64,000 nt of DNA from Lysinibacillus timonensis. Lineage in GTDB: Bacteria; Bacillota; Bacilli; Bacillales_A; Planococcaceae. Below are positions 43,747 through 51,822 of the stretch, one piece after another. The notes beneath the pieces were generated by a model. That model saw only the letters and a list, made by a program, of their open reading frames with translations, had not been told where the DNA came from and did no database searches. Where the stretch lies: NCBI RefSeq assembly GCF_900291985.1, contig NZ_LT985980.1, forward strand, positions 2,510,001 to 2,574,000. Direction: 5' to 3'. The translations under genes were made by a program, and so were the position numbers. Position 1 is the stretch's first letter. Each line of letters begins with the position of its first letter.

Positions 43747-45168
43747 TTAATCCCAAGGTATATAATAATTTTGTGTATAGTACCAATAATATGAACCAAC
43801 GCCGAGATGCGTAAAATCGGGGTCTAAGATTGCCTCGCGGTGCCCTGATGTTGAGTTCATCCACGCTTCAGTGGCATCAATTCCGTTTGTATAGCCGTAT
43901 GCAATATTTTCACCTGCATAAGAATACTTTATATCATCATGCATCATCCGGTCGAACGGTGATTCACCTTGTAGGTTATAGTGGTCAAAAAATTCATTCT
44001 CGTACATATCTTTACTATGTTTATAGGCTGTTTGGGAAATTTGATCATCCCATTGCAGTGGTTTTAAACCATATACATTTCGATAACTATTTGTAATATC
44101 AAAAATTAAGTAATCATTTGTTTCAAAAACATTTACTGTACTTGTTAATTTCCAATTAGGCTTTTTTAATAGAAGAGCTCTAACTGGCGTGCCAACTAGG
44201 TGTGTGTCGTAATAGAAAGTTATGATGTTTTCATCAACTACTACTTCTGTCGAACTACTAGAATTACTAGTTTTAAAATAAGATGTAACCATTTCTCGAT
44301 TCCTTAACTCTTCCCCATTGAACCGAGCTGTATAGATATGATTTTGGTTAGAATATAAAAAGCTAGCACGTTTATTTGCATCATACCCAACAATTAAAAA
44401 ATCATCATAATCATTCTTATAATATGTATAGATTTTTAGACCATTGTCATTTTGAGAAATACGTTTCGCTTGACCATAAATAGCTTCGACTTCATTTTGG
44501 TGGTCGTTAATTCTAATCCCGTTTAAAGAAATTTCATACACTTCTTTTTCGGTACCTTGTATTGTGTTGTCTACAAAATGATCATTAAGCGATACATTGT
44601 ATAAAAAAACAACAACTTGTGCTCTTGTTAAAGTTGCGTTAGGTAGATAAGATGCATACGTCTTAGGAAAATAACCATTTTCATCTGATTGGCCATCACT
44701 TATACCTGTATCGTACATCCATTGTACAGCTTCTACTTCTGTCACTTCTTTTCCTGTTAAGCTTTCTGCTAATAATTTTGCAACTGTACCCCTGCGAATA
44801 GGCTTATTCCAAGCAAGAGAATTTTCATAAGATACACTTAGATTATATTTTTTTGCCATTTCATATTGAGGCGTCCAACTGTTACCAGAGTACTCATTTA
44901 TAAAAGTTTCAAGCTCATCTGAATTTAAAAGTCTTAATAACATAGTTAGGAATTGAGCTTCAGTTAGAGTTTTATTTGGCTTAATCTTTCTTTCTTCGGG
45001 GTAACCGTTTAACACCCCGTTGTCAATTGCCCAGATCATCTCATCTGCCCAATATTGTTCCTCTTTAAAGTCGACATAATCACTTGCTGATAACATATTT
45101 GCACTTGTTGTTATGGAAAGAACTAAGCTTAAGATTGCAACTAGTAATAGTGGAAATATTTTTTTCAT
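43747..45168 (-). CDS. Exported S-layer-homology and CAP-domain protein
   Basis: A 473-residue secreted cell-wall protein. A signal peptide (about 1-24, ending TSA-N) precedes two to three SLH-like motifs (WADEMIWAIDNGVLNGYPE; TVAKLLAESL; YLPNATLTRAQVVVFLYNVS) that should bind secondary wall polymers. A CAP-associated N-terminal region (ISLNGIRINDHQNEVEAIYGQAK) follows, then a C-terminal CAP/SCP domain as in YkwD, with HSKDMYENEFFDH, GENIAYGY and HREAILDPDFTHLGVG. It acts outside the cell; enzymatic activity of bacterial CAP domains is not known to me. It is monocistronic. Confidence 0.9.
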   Translation of the reverse strand: MKKIFPLLLVAILSLVLSITTSANMLSASDYVDFKEEQYWADEMIWAIDNGVLNGYPEERKIKPNKTLTEAQFLTMLLRLLNSDELETFINEYSGNSWTPQYEMAKKYNLSVSYENSLAWNKPIRRGTVAKLLAESLTGKEVTEVEAVQWMYDTGISDGQSDENGYFPKTYASYLPNATLTRAQVVVFLYNVSLNDHFVDNTIQGTEKEVYEISLNGIRINDHQNEVEAIYGQAKRISQNDNGLKIYTYYKNDYDDFLIVGYDANKRASFLYSNQNHIYTARFNGEELRNREMVTSYFKTSNSSSSTEVVVDENIITFYYDTHLVGTPVRALLLKKPNWKLTSTVNVFETNDYLIFDITNSYRNVYGLKPLQWDDQISQTAYKHSKDMYENEFFDHYNLQGESPFDRMMHDDIKYSYAGENIAYGYTNGIDATEAWMNSTSGHREAILDPDFTHLGVGSYYWYYTQNYYIPWD

Positions 45169-45352
45169 TGTACCAACCTTTTCTTCAATATTTTAATCAA
45201 TGAATTAATTATACTATTAGACTTATAAATGAGTTAAGAGTTTTAGTAAATTACTAACTTTTAAGGGGATAGAACTAAATTGTACAATGATAAGGCATTA
45301 ATAATTAAATACATTATAAGTTTCATAAGTAGTTGTGGTTAGGAGGATGTTA

Positions 45353-45631
45353 ATGTTCTTTATAGGTTTAACCTTTTCAATCATATTAATAGGTGTCGGT
45401 ATTATTCTGCTAATTAAGGGGTTATATATTTTAGGTGGAATTGTACTAGGAGTTGGCATCTTAACTGTTGTAGCCTTATTAGTCTATTATAGTTCGACAA
45501 GAAAGAAAGGTTTAGATTGTGATTGCAACAATGTAGATTGTGGCTCACTCGCTAGTGTAGTTGATTGTGATTGTGGAAAAAGAAGAGGTGATTGTGACTG
45601 CGACTGTGACTTCTGTGATGGTCCAAACTAA
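45353..45631 (+). CDS. Membrane protein with Cys/Asp-rich tail
   Basis: A 92-residue protein with two hydrophobic helices (residues about 2-50) and a tail dominated by D-C-D-C repeats (LDCDCNNVDCG, VDCDCGKRRGDCDCDCDFC), giving roughly a dozen Cys. The tail looks like a metal-binding or disulfide cluster at the membrane. The start is ATG 45353, after AGGAGG; GTG 45335 contains the site. It sits 17 bases before the DUF2085 gene and is likely co-transcribed. No family recognised. Confidence 0.72.
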   Translation: MFFIGLTFSIILIGVGIILLIKGLYILGGIVLGVGILTVVALLVYYSSTRKKGLDCDCNNVDCGSLASVVDCDCGKRRGDCDCDCDFCDGPN

Positions 45632-45648
45632 AAGGGGGGTAATTGTTA

Positions 45649-45975
45649 TTGAAGAAAATAGCTTATATTGTACCGTGTCATCGTATTCCTGAGCGGTGTC
45701 TTCATATAAAAGGGGAGCCTATGCCTATCTGTACTAGATGTTTTGCAATACTCATTGGGTATCTGTGTTTGCCCTTCACGCTTCTCTTTAGCAATATCCC
45801 TTTATGGGTTCCTATTTTATTGTCGCTACCAATGATAATAGATGGTTTTACTCAAAGGTGGAAGTGGAGGGAAAGTAATAACCTCCTCCGTTTTATAACT
45901 GGTTTGCTATTTGGCATCGGTCAGACGACAGTCATATCAATCGTGATATGGAGTGTAGTAAGATTAATTAGCTAA
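45649..45975 (+). CDS. DUF2085 membrane protein
   Basis: A 108-residue protein with about three helices. The DUF2085 pattern is clear: CHRIPERCLHIKGEPMPICTRCFAILIGYL, with C-H and C-x2-C forming a likely metal site, then DGFTQRWKWRESNNLLRFITGLLFG. Function unknown. The TTG at 45649 is 8 bases after GGGGGGT; the upstream TTG 45643 is too close. The partner gene just before it is also cysteine-rich. Confidence 0.87.
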   Translation: MKKIAYIVPCHRIPERCLHIKGEPMPICTRCFAILIGYLCLPFTLLFSNIPLWVPILLSLPMIIDGFTQRWKWRESNNLLRFITGLLFGIGQTTVISIVIWSVVRLIS

Positions 45976-46000
45976 ATGGTTAGCTAGGAACAATAAATAA

Positions 46001-46185
46001 ACGGAAATATACCGCTTGTATAAAGAAATTCCTATATTTTTCTACATATAAAAGAAGTTTTTCCGGCTAATCCATCCAAATCTTTAAATTTCACCTAAAT
46101 TAGGAGCGGTTAATCGGAATCTCTCCGCTTATATCCGTCTCTTCTGTCCACACTATATACAATAGACGGAGTTTGTCCGCCTATT
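46001..46185 (+). repeat. Four spaced copies of a short CGGA...CCGC(T/C)T repeat
   Basis: Related 20-mers start at 46001, 46053, 46114 and 46166, spaced 52, 61 and 52 bases. Three contain CGGA-N5/6-CCGC, a short imperfect palindrome. The second is more diverged (AGAAGTTTTTCCGGCTAATC). Confidence 0.5.
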
Positions 46186-46436
46186 TTTAAAAAATATTAA
46201 AGGCTGGACTAAACCCACCTTGAAATCAAAAAGACGTTGGCATTTAGCGAAATTTTAACCATCGGCTAAATGTTTGAATAATAAAATGAACACCTTTTGA
46301 TAAAATTAAGTTAAAACACAAAATATCATCAGAAAGAAGTGTCCGAAATCGGCAATACACTAATGACCGTAAACTTAGGGGAATACGCGGCGAGATTGTA
46401 AGATGCTGACTCTAATTATGTGAATTTAAAAAGAAG

Positions 46437-46467
46437 CGTGAAATCGACGGAGCGATTTCACGTTTTT
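46437..46467 (+). terminator. Orphan terminator hairpin
   Basis: A perfect 10-bp stem (46437-46446 with 46453-46462) with 6-base loop, then TTTTTATAA. No gene on the plus strand precedes it within 450 bases, so it belongs to an unseen transcript or a lost gene. Confidence 0.8.
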
Positions 46468-46523
46468 ATAATTATTGAAGCTAGTTTTGCCCCAGTCTTT
46501 ATACGTTGGTCCACTATAAATAG

Positions 46524-46841
46524 TTACTTGGTTAACCCATCAATAAATGCTTCAATTTCTTCCTTTGTCTTGCGATCTTTACTTACAAATCTCCCCAATT
46601 CTTGACCTTTGTCATATGCAATGAAACTTGGAATGCCGTAGATATCTAAACCAGCACAAAGGTCGATAAATTCATCGCGATCCACTTTCAAAAAAGTATA
46701 TTGAGAGTACTTTGCCTCGATTTCAGGTAGTGATGGTTCAATAAAACGGCAATCTCCGCACCAATTAGCAGTAAACATAAAGATTGTACGCTCTTCATTT
46801 TTTAGTTGTTCAAATTGCTCCGTTGACTGTAATGTATCCAT
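46524..46841 (-). CDS. Thioredoxin-family protein with W-C-G-D-C active site
   Basis: A 105-residue cytosolic thioredoxin fold. The redox motif is WCGDC (in FTANWCGDCRFIEPSLPEIE), as in YtpP/YdbP-type thioredoxin-like proteins; the cis-proline is in YGIPSFIAY. I start at ATG 46841, since GGAGGA overlaps the upstream TTG 46856 and lies only two bases from ATG 46847. It probably reduces protein or low-molecular-weight disulfides. Confidence 0.88.
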   Translation of the reverse strand: MDTLQSTEQFEQLKNEERTIFMFTANWCGDCRFIEPSLPEIEAKYSQYTFLKVDRDEFIDLCAGLDIYGIPSFIAYDKGQELGRFVSKDRKTKEEIEAFIDGLTK

Positions 46842-47063
46842 TTCCATTTCCTCCAATCAGAAAATCTACAGATTTTTTATATCGTATCATAATGAATTCT
46901 ACAATGGGAATGAATTACCTCTTTATGTAAAATGTTTTGATTTCTAATAAGATGTTGTTTTCAAACTAAAATTAGTTTTTCCTACATGAATTTCAATATG
47001 CACGTTACACATGGTTTAAAAAAATCCGGTTATTCTAAGTTAGAACGAAAGGAGGTTTAATAA

Positions 47064-48059
47064 TTGGGTCGTTTTTTAATTCCCTTATTGGCTTTTACCA
47101 TGTTGTGGAGCATAATTTTTTCAACAACAGCCTTTGCAAATCAAGAGCCATCAAGGGAAGAAATTATGCAGCAACGCATGGACTACTATATGAAATATCA
47201 AGATATGTTTGTACCTTGGGCTCATTTAGCTGCTGTAGACCAATATGAAAGAAATATTCAAGCTGTTCGGAAAGATATACCAAAGCGGGAAAGCATAGCA
47301 GCCATTCAGTTTTCACATGAATATTGGGCAGGTCCATTTAACCCAACTTTAAATGATACATCTATAGCTTCTATTCAATATTTTGGTGGTATGGGTCTTG
47401 ATGGTAACGGTGATGGTAAAGCTGATCCTAACAATGATGATGATGTTATGTATACGATGTCATATTATTTAAGCCAATATGGGCCAAGCGAAGATGACTT
47501 TAAGTTGGCTCTATGGGAATATTACAAAAATGAACAGGTAGTTAATCAAATTATATCCATTGCAAAACTTTATAAACATTACAATACAATTGATTTAGAT
47601 ACCCATGTTTTCCCTGTACCAGTTCGTGGCTATAATTATAGCTATCGCGGAACATGGGGGGCAAGCAGAGGTTGGGGCGGAAGACGTATCCATGAAGGAA
47701 CAGATATATTTGCAGGCTATGGCACGCCTGTCGTTTCAACATCATATGGTGTAGTTGAAGTTATGGGTTGGAATGAATTTGGTGGTTGGCGTATAGGTAT
47801 ACGAGATAACCATAACACTTACCATTATTACGCACACCTAGCTTACTTTAATAAAGACATTAAAGTGGGAGATATTGTAGAGCCAGGCACTCTAATCGGT
47901 GGAGTAGGAAGCACGGGGTATGGTAAGGAAGGTACTTCTGGAAAGTTTCCTCCACATTTACACTATGGTATGTATAAATTTAATGGAAGAACTGAGTGGG
48001 CGTTTGACCCGTATCCTTCACTAACTCAATGGGAAAAAGAAACAAGAAAGAAAAAGTAA
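47064..48059 (+). CDS. lytH: M23 endopeptidase, LytH/YunA-like
   Basis: A 331-residue exported zinc peptidase. A signal peptide (about 1-25, ending AFA) is followed by a helical region and a C-terminal M23 domain with metal ligands in RRIHEGTDIFAGYGTPV and HLHYGMY. The text GTWGASRGWGGRRIHEGTDIFA and FPPHLHYGMYKFNGRTEWAFDPYP closely recalls Bacillus LytH, the L-Ala-D-Glu peptidase that trims spore cortex murein late in sporulation. The insert GLDGNGDGKADPNNDDD resembles a calcium loop. The TTG at 47064 follows AAAGGAGG. Confidence 0.85.
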   Translation: MGRFLIPLLAFTMLWSIIFSTTAFANQEPSREEIMQQRMDYYMKYQDMFVPWAHLAAVDQYERNIQAVRKDIPKRESIAAIQFSHEYWAGPFNPTLNDTSIASIQYFGGMGLDGNGDGKADPNNDDDVMYTMSYYLSQYGPSEDDFKLALWEYYKNEQVVNQIISIAKLYKHYNTIDLDTHVFPVPVRGYNYSYRGTWGASRGWGGRRIHEGTDIFAGYGTPVVSTSYGVVEVMGWNEFGGWRIGIRDNHNTYHYYAHLAYFNKDIKVGDIVEPGTLIGGVGSTGYGKEGTSGKFPPHLHYGMYKFNGRTEWAFDPYPSLTQWEKETRKKK

Positions 48060-48066
48060 ATTGTAG

Positions 48067-48097
48067 GCTGTTCCAGTTATCTGGAACAGCTTTTTTT
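48067..48097 (+). terminator. lytH terminator, target of intron copy 2
   Basis: A perfect 10-bp stem (48067-48076 with 48081-48090), loop TTAT, then seven T and an A. The second intron begins directly after. Confidence 0.93.
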
Positions 48098-48098
48098 A

Positions 48099-49990
48099 GT
48101 GTGCCCGGCATGGGCTACAACTTGGTGGTGAAAGTCCACTACAGGCTTGGCAGTAGGAACTGTTAGCTGATGGCAAGGGTGTCCACCGTGAGGTGGAATC
48201 TGAAGGAAGCCGGAGGCAAAATCCCGAACTGACGGACAGAAACTATATATAAGGCTGAATTGGAATGGACGAGTTTGCTAAACAAAACGAAGTCCAATAC
48301 TGCACGAGTTCCATACAGTAAATATAGCAGTTACATGGGAGGAAGGTTGTAGCTCTTACCCGGGGAGGTCTTACAAGGGTTCCCGACAAGAGAGATGGAA
48401 TATCTCACAGGAACAAGCTTACCAGTGATGGCAAGCTGAATTGTAAGAAGTCAGCAGAGGTCATAGTAGTTTCTCTGAAATGAAGGACTGAACAATAGCA
48501 ATCTTGAAGAATTACGGAGGTGATGGCAGTGCAAAGACCGCAGAAAACATCGCAAGATGGCTGTTTGCAAAGGGATAAGTTGGAAACTGAAGAGTATGCA
48601 AGAGTGTGTAGTCCTGCCGTTAAAGAAGTAGGTCAACAAGATGGTATCGATTTAATTGATAAAGTAATTGATAGTAATAATCTTTTCAGAGCATGTAAGA
48701 AGGTTAAAGCCAACAAAGGTGCGCCTGGAATAGATGGAATGACAGTAGATGAACTTTTTGGTCATGTCAGTAAATACCTACCCCATCTTAAGAGAAAACT
48801 GAAAGATGGCTCATATAAGCCTCTTCCAGTCAAACGGGTTGAAATCCCGAAGGCGGATGGTACAAAACGAAAATTAGGCATTCCATGTGTTAGAGACCGT
48901 ATGGTCCAACAAGCAATATATCAAGTAATAGGTGGAATAATAGACCCGAAATTTTCCGATTCAAGTTTTGGTTTTCGACCAAATAGAAACCAACACCAAG
49001 CCATAAAGAAATCTATCAAATACTATGAACAAGGCTATAAAGTGGTAGTGGATTGTGATCTCAAAAGTTACTTTGACACCATTAACCATCAAAAGCTAAT
49101 GGAATACCTCAAGGAATTCATTAAAGATAAAATTATATTAAAGCTAATTTGGAAATTTCTTAAAAGCGGAATATTAGAGAATGGCTTTACCAAACCAACT
49201 GAATTCGGTGCGCCTCAAGGCGGTGTACTTTCACCAATTCTTAGTAATGTTTATTTAAATCAGTTAGATATAGAACTGGAGGAAAGAGGACATAAATTCG
49301 TTCGCTTTGCGGATGATTTTTGCATCTACGTTAAAAGTAAACGAGCTGGTGAACGTGTCCTTGATAGCATTACAAAGTTTTTGGAGAAGGAACTGAAGCT
49401 GACAGTTAATAAAACTAAAAGTAAGGTGGGGTCTCCGACCAAACTAAAATTTTTAGGTTTCTGTATCCACAGTACATCTAAAAGTACAGGATGTAGACCA
49501 CACCACTCCGCGAAGAAAAGATTCAGAGATAAACTAAAATATAAAACTAGACGAAATCGTACTGGTAAATTTGAGGATATCGTTAAAGAAATTAATCAAG
49601 TTACGGTTGGATGGATAAATTACTATGGCATTGGTTTGATGAAAATGTTCATTCAAGATATGAGAAAGTGGCTAAACCATCGGTTAAGGCAACTTATTTG
49701 GAAAAGGTGGAAGAAAGTCAAGACAAGGTACTATCAACTTAGGAGATTAGGTATCCAACACAATGAAGCCTGGAAAGTAGCGAATACCCGTAAGGGTTAT
49801 TGGAGGATTTCAGGAAGTGAAACTCTACATAAAGCTATTAGAACAAAAACGCTCATCAAATGGGGAATAAAGGACCTTAATTATTTGTATGAGCGTCGAT
49901 ACTTAAGTTATTGAACCGCCGTATACGGAACCGTACGTACGGTGGTGTGAGAGGTCGACTAGCCAATTAATGGCTAGTTTCCTACTCGAT
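48099..49990 (+). mobile_element. Group II intron, class C type, copy 2 (1892 bp)
   Basis: Same length, ends and coding content as copy 1 (38737-40628). It is again inserted immediately after a terminator U tract (TTTTTTTA|GTGTGCCC). The two third-position changes spotted (TTA/TTG and AGA/AGG within the reverse transcriptase) indicate recent duplication. The flanking 3' sequences differ right after CCTACTCGAT, fixing the ends. Confidence 0.92.
48523..49914 (+). CDS. Group II intron reverse transcriptase/maturase, copy 2
   Basis: The protein is identical in sequence to copy 1, with intact FADD catalytic motif and X domain, so both introns are potentially mobile. ATG 48523 is very close to the GGAGG; GTG 48529 may be the real start. 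Confidence 0.93.
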   Translation: MAVQRPQKTSQDGCLQRDKLETEEYARVCSPAVKEVGQQDGIDLIDKVIDSNNLFRACKKVKANKGAPGIDGMTVDELFGHVSKYLPHLKRKLKDGSYKPLPVKRVEIPKADGTKRKLGIPCVRDRMVQQAIYQVIGGIIDPKFSDSSFGFRPNRNQHQAIKKSIKYYEQGYKVVVDCDLKSYFDTINHQKLMEYLKEFIKDKIILKLIWKFLKSGILENGFTKPTEFGAPQGGVLSPILSNVYLNQLDIELEERGHKFVRFADDFCIYVKSKRAGERVLDSITKFLEKELKLTVNKTKSKVGSPTKLKFLGFCIHSTSKSTGCRPHHSAKKRFRDKLKYKTRRNRTGKFEDIVKEINQVTVGWINYYGIGLMKMFIQDMRKWLNHRLRQLIWKRWKKVKTRYYQLRRLGIQHNEAWKVANTRKGYWRISGSETLHKAIRTKTLIKWGIKDLNYLYERRYLSY

Positions 49991-50215
49991 TCTTTAATTA
50001 GCAGTTTTATTTTTGTCGAATGATGTTTAATTTTGTATGAATTTGGTTAAAACTCTTATTATTAGTAATCGGAAATCTGGAACGGTGATGGTGAGGTAGG
50101 AGGATTATAAGAGCAAAAAGGAACGGTAAAAAATTTTTGATTCATGCTGTTATTTTGGGCGTTTTACTTTTTGATGAAGATCCTTATGACTTATAAGAAA
50201 CGAGAGGTATTTAAG

Positions 50216-50713
50216 ATGAAAAAAAGAAGGTTCGATAAATTATGGTTAGGTATTGGGATTGCATCATTAGCAATCTTTTTATCCATTACTGCTTTTTTAG
50301 CTTACAGCCAAGATCAAATTACTAAAAATGACACTAGTACGATGATAACCGTGAACTATGACGATGTTGAAACAATAGCACCTTTTAATAACCCAGGTGT
50401 TCATAAAGTGGAAGGTAAAGAATGGGATTATGAAGTAGTTGTAACCTCTTCGACATTTATGTATAGTCCAGTGGATTTAGAAATCCCGATTGGCTCTACA
50501 GTAAAATTTATATCAACTTCAAAAGATGTTGTTCATGGATTTGAAGTTGCAGGTACAGACATTAGTATGACAGTAGAACCAGGTTATATCTCTGAGTATA
50601 TAACAAAATTGGAACAAGAAGGCGAATTCCTCATTGTATGTAATGAATATTGCGGCACAGGTCATGGACAAATGTATTCAAAATTAAAAGTTGTAAATCA
50701 AGGTGAGATATAA
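50216..50713 (+). CDS. Stand-alone cytochrome oxidase subunit II-like CuA protein
   Basis: A 165-residue membrane-anchored protein with one N-terminal helix (LWLGIGIASLAIFLSITAFLAY) and an extracytoplasmic cupredoxin domain. The CuA ligands are present: His in VVHGFEV and CNEYCGTGHGQM (two Cys, His, Met). The single helix and size resemble subunit II of ba3-type oxidases. No subunit I gene follows (yceI does), and a terminator ends the unit. ATG 50216 is chosen after GAGAGG; the upstream ATG at 50144 has no site. It may serve as an electron or copper carrier. Confidence 0.88.
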   Translation: MKKRRFDKLWLGIGIASLAIFLSITAFLAYSQDQITKNDTSTMITVNYDDVETIAPFNNPGVHKVEGKEWDYEVVVTSSTFMYSPVDLEIPIGSTVKFISTSKDVVHGFEVAGTDISMTVEPGYISEYITKLEQEGEFLIVCNEYCGTGHGQMYSKLKVVNQGEI

Positions 50714-50741
50714 GACAGTACTAAGGATAATATAGAAACAC

Positions 50742-50772
50742 AAGTTGTTCCATTTAGCGGAGCAACTTTTTA
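50742..50772 (+). terminator. Terminator of the CuA gene
   Basis: A 10-bp stem with one G-U pair (50742-50751 with 50759-50768) followed by TTTATTTTT. Confidence 0.82.
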
Positions 50773-50843
50773 TTTTTGGGTAAAGCAATAAGATGGTGGA
50801 TACGTGTTTAATTAATTGTTAAAAGAAATTTGTTAAAAGGATA

Positions 50844-50891
50844 TTGACAATTGAAATATTTATATGTTAAATTTATCTCGAATTAAAGATA
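50844..50891 (+). promoter_or_regulatory. yceI promoter with degenerate MhqR-type operator
   Basis: TTGACA (50844-50849) and TTAAAT (50867-50872) are separated by 17 bp. TATCTCGAATTAAAGATA (50874-50891) starts just after the -10 and keeps the left half of the TATCTCGAATTCGAGATA operator plus GATA of the right half. Confidence 0.7.
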
Positions 50892-50986
50892 ACTAGTTTC
50901 GAAGTATTTGTCGAACTATTTATTATCGAAGTTTTTTGTAATAATTTAGGAAGTGGTTATTTACTACTTTCAAATTTTTGGGTAAA

Positions 50987-51004
50987 TATCTCGAAATCGA
51001 GATA
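50987..51004 (+). promoter_or_regulatory. MhqR-type operator upstream of yceI
   Basis: TATCTCGAAATCGAGATA is a near-perfect palindrome differing in one central base from the operator at 51785. It lies 30 bases before the yceI start, within the leader, so bound repressor could block elongation. Confidence 0.8.
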
Positions 51005-51033
51005 AAAACGATTATAATTGGAGGAATTTAAAA

Positions 51034-51561
51034 ATGGCTAAATTTACAGTAGATCAATCACACTCTCAAGTAGGATTTGAAGTGAAACACATGATGGTAT
51101 CGAAAGTGAAAGGGCAATTTGATGCATATACTGCAGAAATTGAAGCTGCAGACTTAGCGGATTTAACAACTGCACAAATCGCATTTTCATTTGATGTTGC
51201 ATCTATCAACACTCGTAGTGAAGATCGTGACAACCATTTAAAAGGTGCAGATTTCTTTGATGTTGAAAACAATCCAACTATTACTTTCAAGTCAACTAAC
51301 ATCACGAAAGATGGAGAAGATTACAAAGTAACTGGTGATTTAACAATTAAAGGTGTAACCAAACCAGTAACATTTGATGTTGAATACGGTGGAAAAGGTA
51401 CTAATCCATGGGGCGTTGAAGTTTATGGTTTTGAAGCGGAAGCAAAAATTAACCGTGAAGAATTTGGTTTAACATGGAATGCTGCTCTTGAAACTGGTGG
51501 AGTACTTGTTGGTAAAGATATCAAAATTAAAGTTGAACTAGAAGTTAACCCAGCAGCTTAA
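51034..51561 (+). CDS. YceI-family lipid-binding protein
   Basis: A 175-residue beta-barrel protein of the YceI family, which binds polyisoprenoids or other amphiphiles. Characteristic text: WTVDxSHSxV-like start FTVDQSHSQVGFEVKHMMVSKVKGQF, INTRSEDRDNHLKGADFFDVENNPTITFKS and GDLTIKGVTKPVTFDVEY. It lacks a signal peptide, so it is cytosolic. GGAGGAATTT precedes the ATG. Two MhqR-type operators upstream suggest induction by quinone or electrophile stress with the dioxygenase genes downstream. Confidence 0.93.
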   Translation: MAKFTVDQSHSQVGFEVKHMMVSKVKGQFDAYTAEIEAADLADLTTAQIAFSFDVASINTRSEDRDNHLKGADFFDVENNPTITFKSTNITKDGEDYKVTGDLTIKGVTKPVTFDVEYGGKGTNPWGVEVYGFEAEAKINREEFGLTWNAALETGGVLVGKDIKIKVELEVNPAA

Positions 51562-51576
51562 ATTTTATATGAATGT

Positions 51577-51615
51577 AAAAGTCAATTAATGCATTGTGGT
51601 TAATTGACTTTTATT
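51577..51615 (+). terminator. yceI terminator
   Basis: A perfect 13-bp stem (51577-51589 with 51600-51612) ending in TTTT and followed by ATTAAG. Confidence 0.88.
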
Positions 51616-51742
51616 AAGTCTGTTATTTACAATGTTTATATAAATAACCGTTCTTATTGAGTTATTAAGAGCTAGCTATAGGAAGTTATTAATCAAACTA
51701 ACTGATATTAATGTGAAGTATAGATTGAAAACAATTAGGCAA

Positions 51743-51778
51743 AATAATGATAGTTTGTATGAACTATCATTATTTTTT
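51743..51778. terminator. A/T-rich hairpin upstream of the dioxygenase operon
   Basis: A perfect 13-bp stem (51743-51755 with 51762-51774) followed by T residues. It lies just upstream of the operator at 51785, and may be a second terminator insulating the operon. It overlaps the likely -35 region. Confidence 0.6.
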
Positions 51779-51784
51779 AATAAA

Positions 51785-51802
51785 TATCTCGAATTCGAGA
51801 TA
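51785..51802 (+). promoter_or_regulatory. MhqR-type operator of the dioxygenase operon
   Basis: TATCTCGAATTCGAGATA is a perfect 18-bp palindrome matching the operator I recall for Bacillus MhqR, the MarR-type repressor of the mhq genes induced by hydroquinones and catechol. It lies 21 bases before the first dioxygenase start. No mhqR gene is in the window. Confidence 0.87.
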
Positions 51803-51822
51803 TTTTGTGGAGGAGTAGAATA

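Larger units (their letters stand above)
45976..46523. other. 548-base intergenic region with spaced repeats and an orphan terminator
   Basis: No gene is supported. It holds four spaced 20-bp repeats (46001-46185), an A/T-rich stretch, a short open segment (about 46335-46400) that I could not match to a protein, and a perfect terminator hairpin at 46437-46462. It looks like decayed or rearranged DNA. Confidence 0.55.

Noticed and set aside
46001-46185. CRISPR array
   Set aside because: Only four degenerate 20-mers with variable spacing and no cas genes; repeats differ from each other far too much.
46335-46400. Peptide-like open segment possibly left from a transposase
   Set aside because: About 20 codons that I could not match to any family; too short to call a pseudogene.
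48451-48639. Minus-strand frame repeated at both intron copies
   Set aside because: It is antisense to the 5' structured region and start of the intron protein, identical in both copies simply because the introns are.
50098-50190. Possible oxidase subunit IIa frame before the CuA gene
   Set aside because: A short hydrophobic frame follows AGGAGG but has no acceptable start codon and its sequence does not resemble subunit IIa.
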